From Cyclobacteriaceae bacterium (GTDB lineage: Bacteria > Bacteroidota > Bacteroidia > Cytophagales > Cyclobacteriaceae), in NCBI GenBank assembly GCA_028285445.1, contig JANQPQ010000056.1:1-64000 (forward strand): a DNA stretch of 64,000 bases, read 5' to 3'. Positions 62,058 through 64,000 of the stretch are shown piece by piece (within the stretch, counting starts at the first letter, position 1; each line of letters starts with the position of its first letter). Made by a program: the position numbers and the translations under genes. The notes below the pieces were generated by a model. That model had not been told where the DNA came from. It ran no database searches and worked only from the letters and a program-made list of their open reading frames with translations.

Positions 62058-63146
62058 GTGTCTGCTATTTACGAGTTCAGTGCATATCACGGTGCTTTCC
62101 TGGCGCTGGTAATTATAGTATCCAAGTTTGGCAGGATATCGGCGAATCGCTATTTGGCTATTGCCATTCTGTTCTTTTCGTTTTCGCTTTTTGAATGGAG
62201 TAGTTACGCCGGCTTAATCAACCGGGTACCACATTTGGCTTTGTTGTCAAACCCTTTTTTATACACAATTGCCCCACTAATCTGGTTGTATGTCAGACGG
62301 CATACCAAGCAGGAATCTCAACCAGAGCCGACTATGGCTCTGATTGCTTTGCTTCCTGGCAGTTTGTATTTGTTGGGAACCTATGAATTCTATCTTTTGC
62401 CCGGTACTGAAAAACTTCAAGCCCTGAACAGCGGAACAATTACCAATCATTTCTATTTCCATGAAGCTATCTATCCAATCCTTTACGTTTCCAGTTCAAT
62501 CCTTTTCTTGATCCTGGCCCTCAGGGAGCTCAGGCAGGCTACACAATATCTAAAAAGCGATAGATTAAACTCTCTCCGGTTCATCACCTTCTGTTACTCC
62601 ATCTTCGCGATCATTGGCTTTCTCGATTGGTTTCTAACCAATGTACTGGCCGTGACATTTGCCAGCTATCACCTAACCATGCTACCTCAAACTGTTTTGA
62701 TCCAGATGGCAGGTTACATTGCCATAATTAATCCTACATTTCTGGAGAGGCATGCTAATGTATCTGGTAAATACTCTCGGTCTTCGATGAGTAGTCAACA
62801 ACTCGCTGAAATTGAAACTACATTGCTTAAATATTTGCAAGAGGCCAAACCATTTCTTGAGATGGATTTAAGTCCGGCCGACATAGCCGATCAACTGGGA
62901 ATTTCTAAACATCAGTTGTCGCAAGTGCTAAGCCAAAGAATGGGTTTAAGCTTTTACGAGTTGATCAACAAATATAGAATTGTTGAAGCCCAGGAGATGA
63001 TAAAAGCTGAAGATGGCCAATCCTTTAAACTTATTCACATTGCATTTGACAGTGGGTTTAGCAATAAAACCACCTTCCTTAGAAACTTTAAGAAATTTAC
63101 TGGCCTCACTCCTTCTCAATACAGAGAAAGCTTACAGCAAGCATAG
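62058..63146 (+). CDS. membrane-anchored AraC-family regulator
   Basis: A 362-residue protein starting at a GTG (62058). Seven membrane helices occupy residues about 5-235, followed by a double helix-turn-helix (IADQLGISKHQLSQVLSQRM, FDSGFSNKTTFLRNFKKFTG, LTPSQYRESL). It has the same architecture as the genes at 50233 and 53650. It is followed by the DUF1761 gene 89 bp downstream. Confidence 0.9.
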   Translation: MSAIYEFSAYHGAFLALVIIVSKFGRISANRYLAIAILFFSFSLFEWSSYAGLINRVPHLALLSNPFLYTIAPLIWLYVRRHTKQESQPEPTMALIALLPGSLYLLGTYEFYLLPGTEKLQALNSGTITNHFYFHEAIYPILYVSSSILFLILALRELRQATQYLKSDRLNSLRFITFCYSIFAIIGFLDWFLTNVLAVTFASYHLTMLPQTVLIQMAGYIAIINPTFLERHANVSGKYSRSSMSSQQLAEIETTLLKYLQEAKPFLEMDLSPADIADQLGISKHQLSQVLSQRMGLSFYELINKYRIVEAQEMIKAEDGQSFKLIHIAFDSGFSNKTTFLRNFKKFTGLTPSQYRESLQQA

Positions 63147-63235
63147 TGGCACCAATGTGGTAGCATCGAATTGGGTGTTCCTATTCGTCAGTAGCGGAGA
63201 ATTTCATTTGCTGCTGAATCTAAACCTAAATATTT

Positions 63236-63649
63236 ATGGAGCATGCATCACAAGAATTCGCTATTAGTTACCTCGGAGTATTCCTTGCGGCTTTGTCAAG
63301 CTTTTTGCTAGGCGGCCTTTGGTACTCCCCTATGCTATTTGGAAAAAAGTGGCAAACCTTAAACGCCTTAAACGATGACGACCTTAAGCAGGGAACCGGA
63401 AGGGTATTTCTTGTCTCATTTCTTCTTCAACTTCTTGCAGCTATGGTACTGGGCGCCTTTTTGGGGAAATCGGGATTTATATTTAGCATGGAAGCGGGCC
63501 TAATGATTGGAGTTGCCTGGGTTGGTGCTGCCATGGGTACCACCTATCTATTTGAGAGAAAATCATTAAAATTGTTCATGATTAACGCTGGTTACCACGT
63601 TTTAGCCTTTACCATTATGGGTGGCATTGTAGGTGCCTTTCAAGCCTAA
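63236..63649 (+). CDS. DUF1761 membrane protein
   Basis: A 137-residue protein with four hydrophobic segments (about 11-30, 56-75, 85-105, 113-135). The family features GGLWYSPMLFGKKWQ and AGLMIGVAWVGAAMGTTYLF are visible. Function of the family is unknown. Confidence 0.88.
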   Translation: MEHASQEFAISYLGVFLAALSSFLLGGLWYSPMLFGKKWQTLNALNDDDLKQGTGRVFLVSFLLQLLAAMVLGAFLGKSGFIFSMEAGLMIGVAWVGAAMGTTYLFERKSLKLFMINAGYHVLAFTIMGGIVGAFQA

Positions 63650-63659
63650 TAACATAAGG

Positions 63660-63684
63660 AAAAGCCGGCATAATGCCGGCTTTT
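63660..63684. terminator. bidirectional rho-independent terminator
   Basis: GCCGGCA-TAA-TGCCGGC (63664-63680) is flanked by AAAA on the left and TTTT on the right. It lies in the convergent gap after the DUF1761 gene and the SnoaL-like gene, so it can terminate transcripts from both sides. Confidence 0.85.
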
Positions 63685-63707
63685 CTTCCATAGCAACTAA
63701 AACTAGC

Positions 63708-64000
63708 CTACATGCTATAGAAAAACTCCTCTGACACTATCTGGCCGTTCTCAACAGTATAAATGCAGATTTCTTCCATTATATGCCGAAGTCCACTTTC
63801 TCTAATTGTGGCATCCATCTTCATTGTACAAACAAAATGATTTGCCACCACCAAAGGGTCAGACACTTCATTTGAATGAACTTCCATTGATTGCATAAAG
63901 CCATTCAACTTCATCAACATATTCTCTTTACCAGATATTTGGCTTGGTTCTCCAAACGGTTCAATACTAACCGCATCATCTGCATATAATTCCTGCATGG
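63708..64000 (-). CDS. SnoaL-like (nuclear transport factor 2 fold) protein, truncated by the window edge
   Basis: Ninety-seven residues of the C-terminal part are visible (from MQELYADDAVSIEPFGEPSQ through RHIMEEICIYTVENGQIVSE). The pattern ELYADDAVSIEP followed by GKENMLMKLNGFMQ is typical of SnoaL-like proteins, which have 110-140 residues. The first visible ATG at 63998 is probably internal because the fold's first helix is missing. The gene most likely continues beyond the window. Confidence 0.8.
   Translation of the reverse strand, partial: MQELYADDAVSIEPFGEPSQISGKENMLMKLNGFMQSMEVHSNEVSDPLVVANHFVCTMKMDATIRESGLRHIMEEICIYTVENGQIVSEEFFYSM

Noticed and set aside
1-64000. Search for CRISPR arrays, tRNA or rRNA genes, transposases, integrases, and toxin-antitoxin or phage-defence genes.
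   Set aside because: No direct repeats with regular spacing, no cloverleaf or ribosomal sequence, and no proteins of these families were recognised.

Overview
The window looks like chromosomal DNA from a member of the Bacteroidota, most likely a marine cytophagal bacterium (Roseivirga/Fulvivirga-like). That placement is inferred, not proven. Reasons: two very large secreted proteins end in the type IX secretion (T9SS) C-terminal sorting domain; PadR regulators are paired with large FtsX/MacB-type permeases; several regulators fuse membrane segments to an AraC or LytTR DNA-binding domain; start sites mostly lack Shine-Dalgarno sequences; and there are many small secreted proteins and lipoproteins. 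No tRNA, rRNA, CRISPR array, transposase, integrase or prophage gene was seen. Most of it reads as ordinary chromosome with dense signalling and envelope functions.

Layout. 1-7.8 kb: a truncated PadR regulator, a small membrane protein, an S58 (DmpA-like) aminopeptidase, secreted proteins (one ending in a thioredoxin-like domain without its cysteines), an MBL-fold hydrolase and a membrane adenylate/guanylate cyclase. 8.1-11.1 kb: a tight operon of a two-domain V4R protein, an unknown 92-residue protein and a soluble PAS histidine kinase. 11.1-20.7 kb: small membrane proteins and lipoproteins, a DUF456 protein, a HEAT-like protein and two T9SS cargo proteins. 20.7-23.7 kb: PadR plus permease. 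23.9-29.2 kb: a 33-residue membrane peptide, a coiled-coil lipoprotein, a sigma-54 response regulator and a CHASE3 hybrid kinase. 29.6-38.6 kb: a PEGA-like lipoprotein, an operon of aminotransferase, VOC, TfoX-like and M55 D-aminopeptidase genes, a TPR lipoprotein, a PKD lipoprotein and a flotillin/NfeD pair. 38.7-49.4 kb: an M14 peptidase, DUF2461, a TolB-like propeller protein, a membrane LytTR regulator, HrpB helicase and an MFS transporter. 49.4-57.8 kb: two membrane AraC regulators, an S41 peptidase, an alpha/beta hydrolase and a second PadR/permease pair. 57.9-60.3 kb: a GbsR/MarR regulator, a methyltransferase and a TIGR01777 epimerase. 60.4-64 kb: a spondin-domain lipoprotein, SnoaL-like proteins, a third membrane AraC regulator and a DUF1761 protein.

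The best new signal is cis-regulatory. The hybrid kinase/sigma-54 regulator operon and the neighbouring coiled-coil lipoprotein gene each carry the same upstream arrangement: two copies of TTGTCA-N3-TGACAA (one strong, one degenerate) with centres 20 bp apart, placed at nearly identical distances (within 1 bp) upstream of a GG-N10-GC sigma-54 promoter match. This points to an autoregulated phosphorelay (His375 to Asp666 to His815 to Asp54 of the regulator) whose nearest target is an envelope lipoprotein. A second cis signal is an 18-bp near-palindrome (TTTCAAAA-GT-TTTTGAAA type) in front of both the GbsR-like regulator and the methyltransferase gene it precedes, the probable operator of that regulator.
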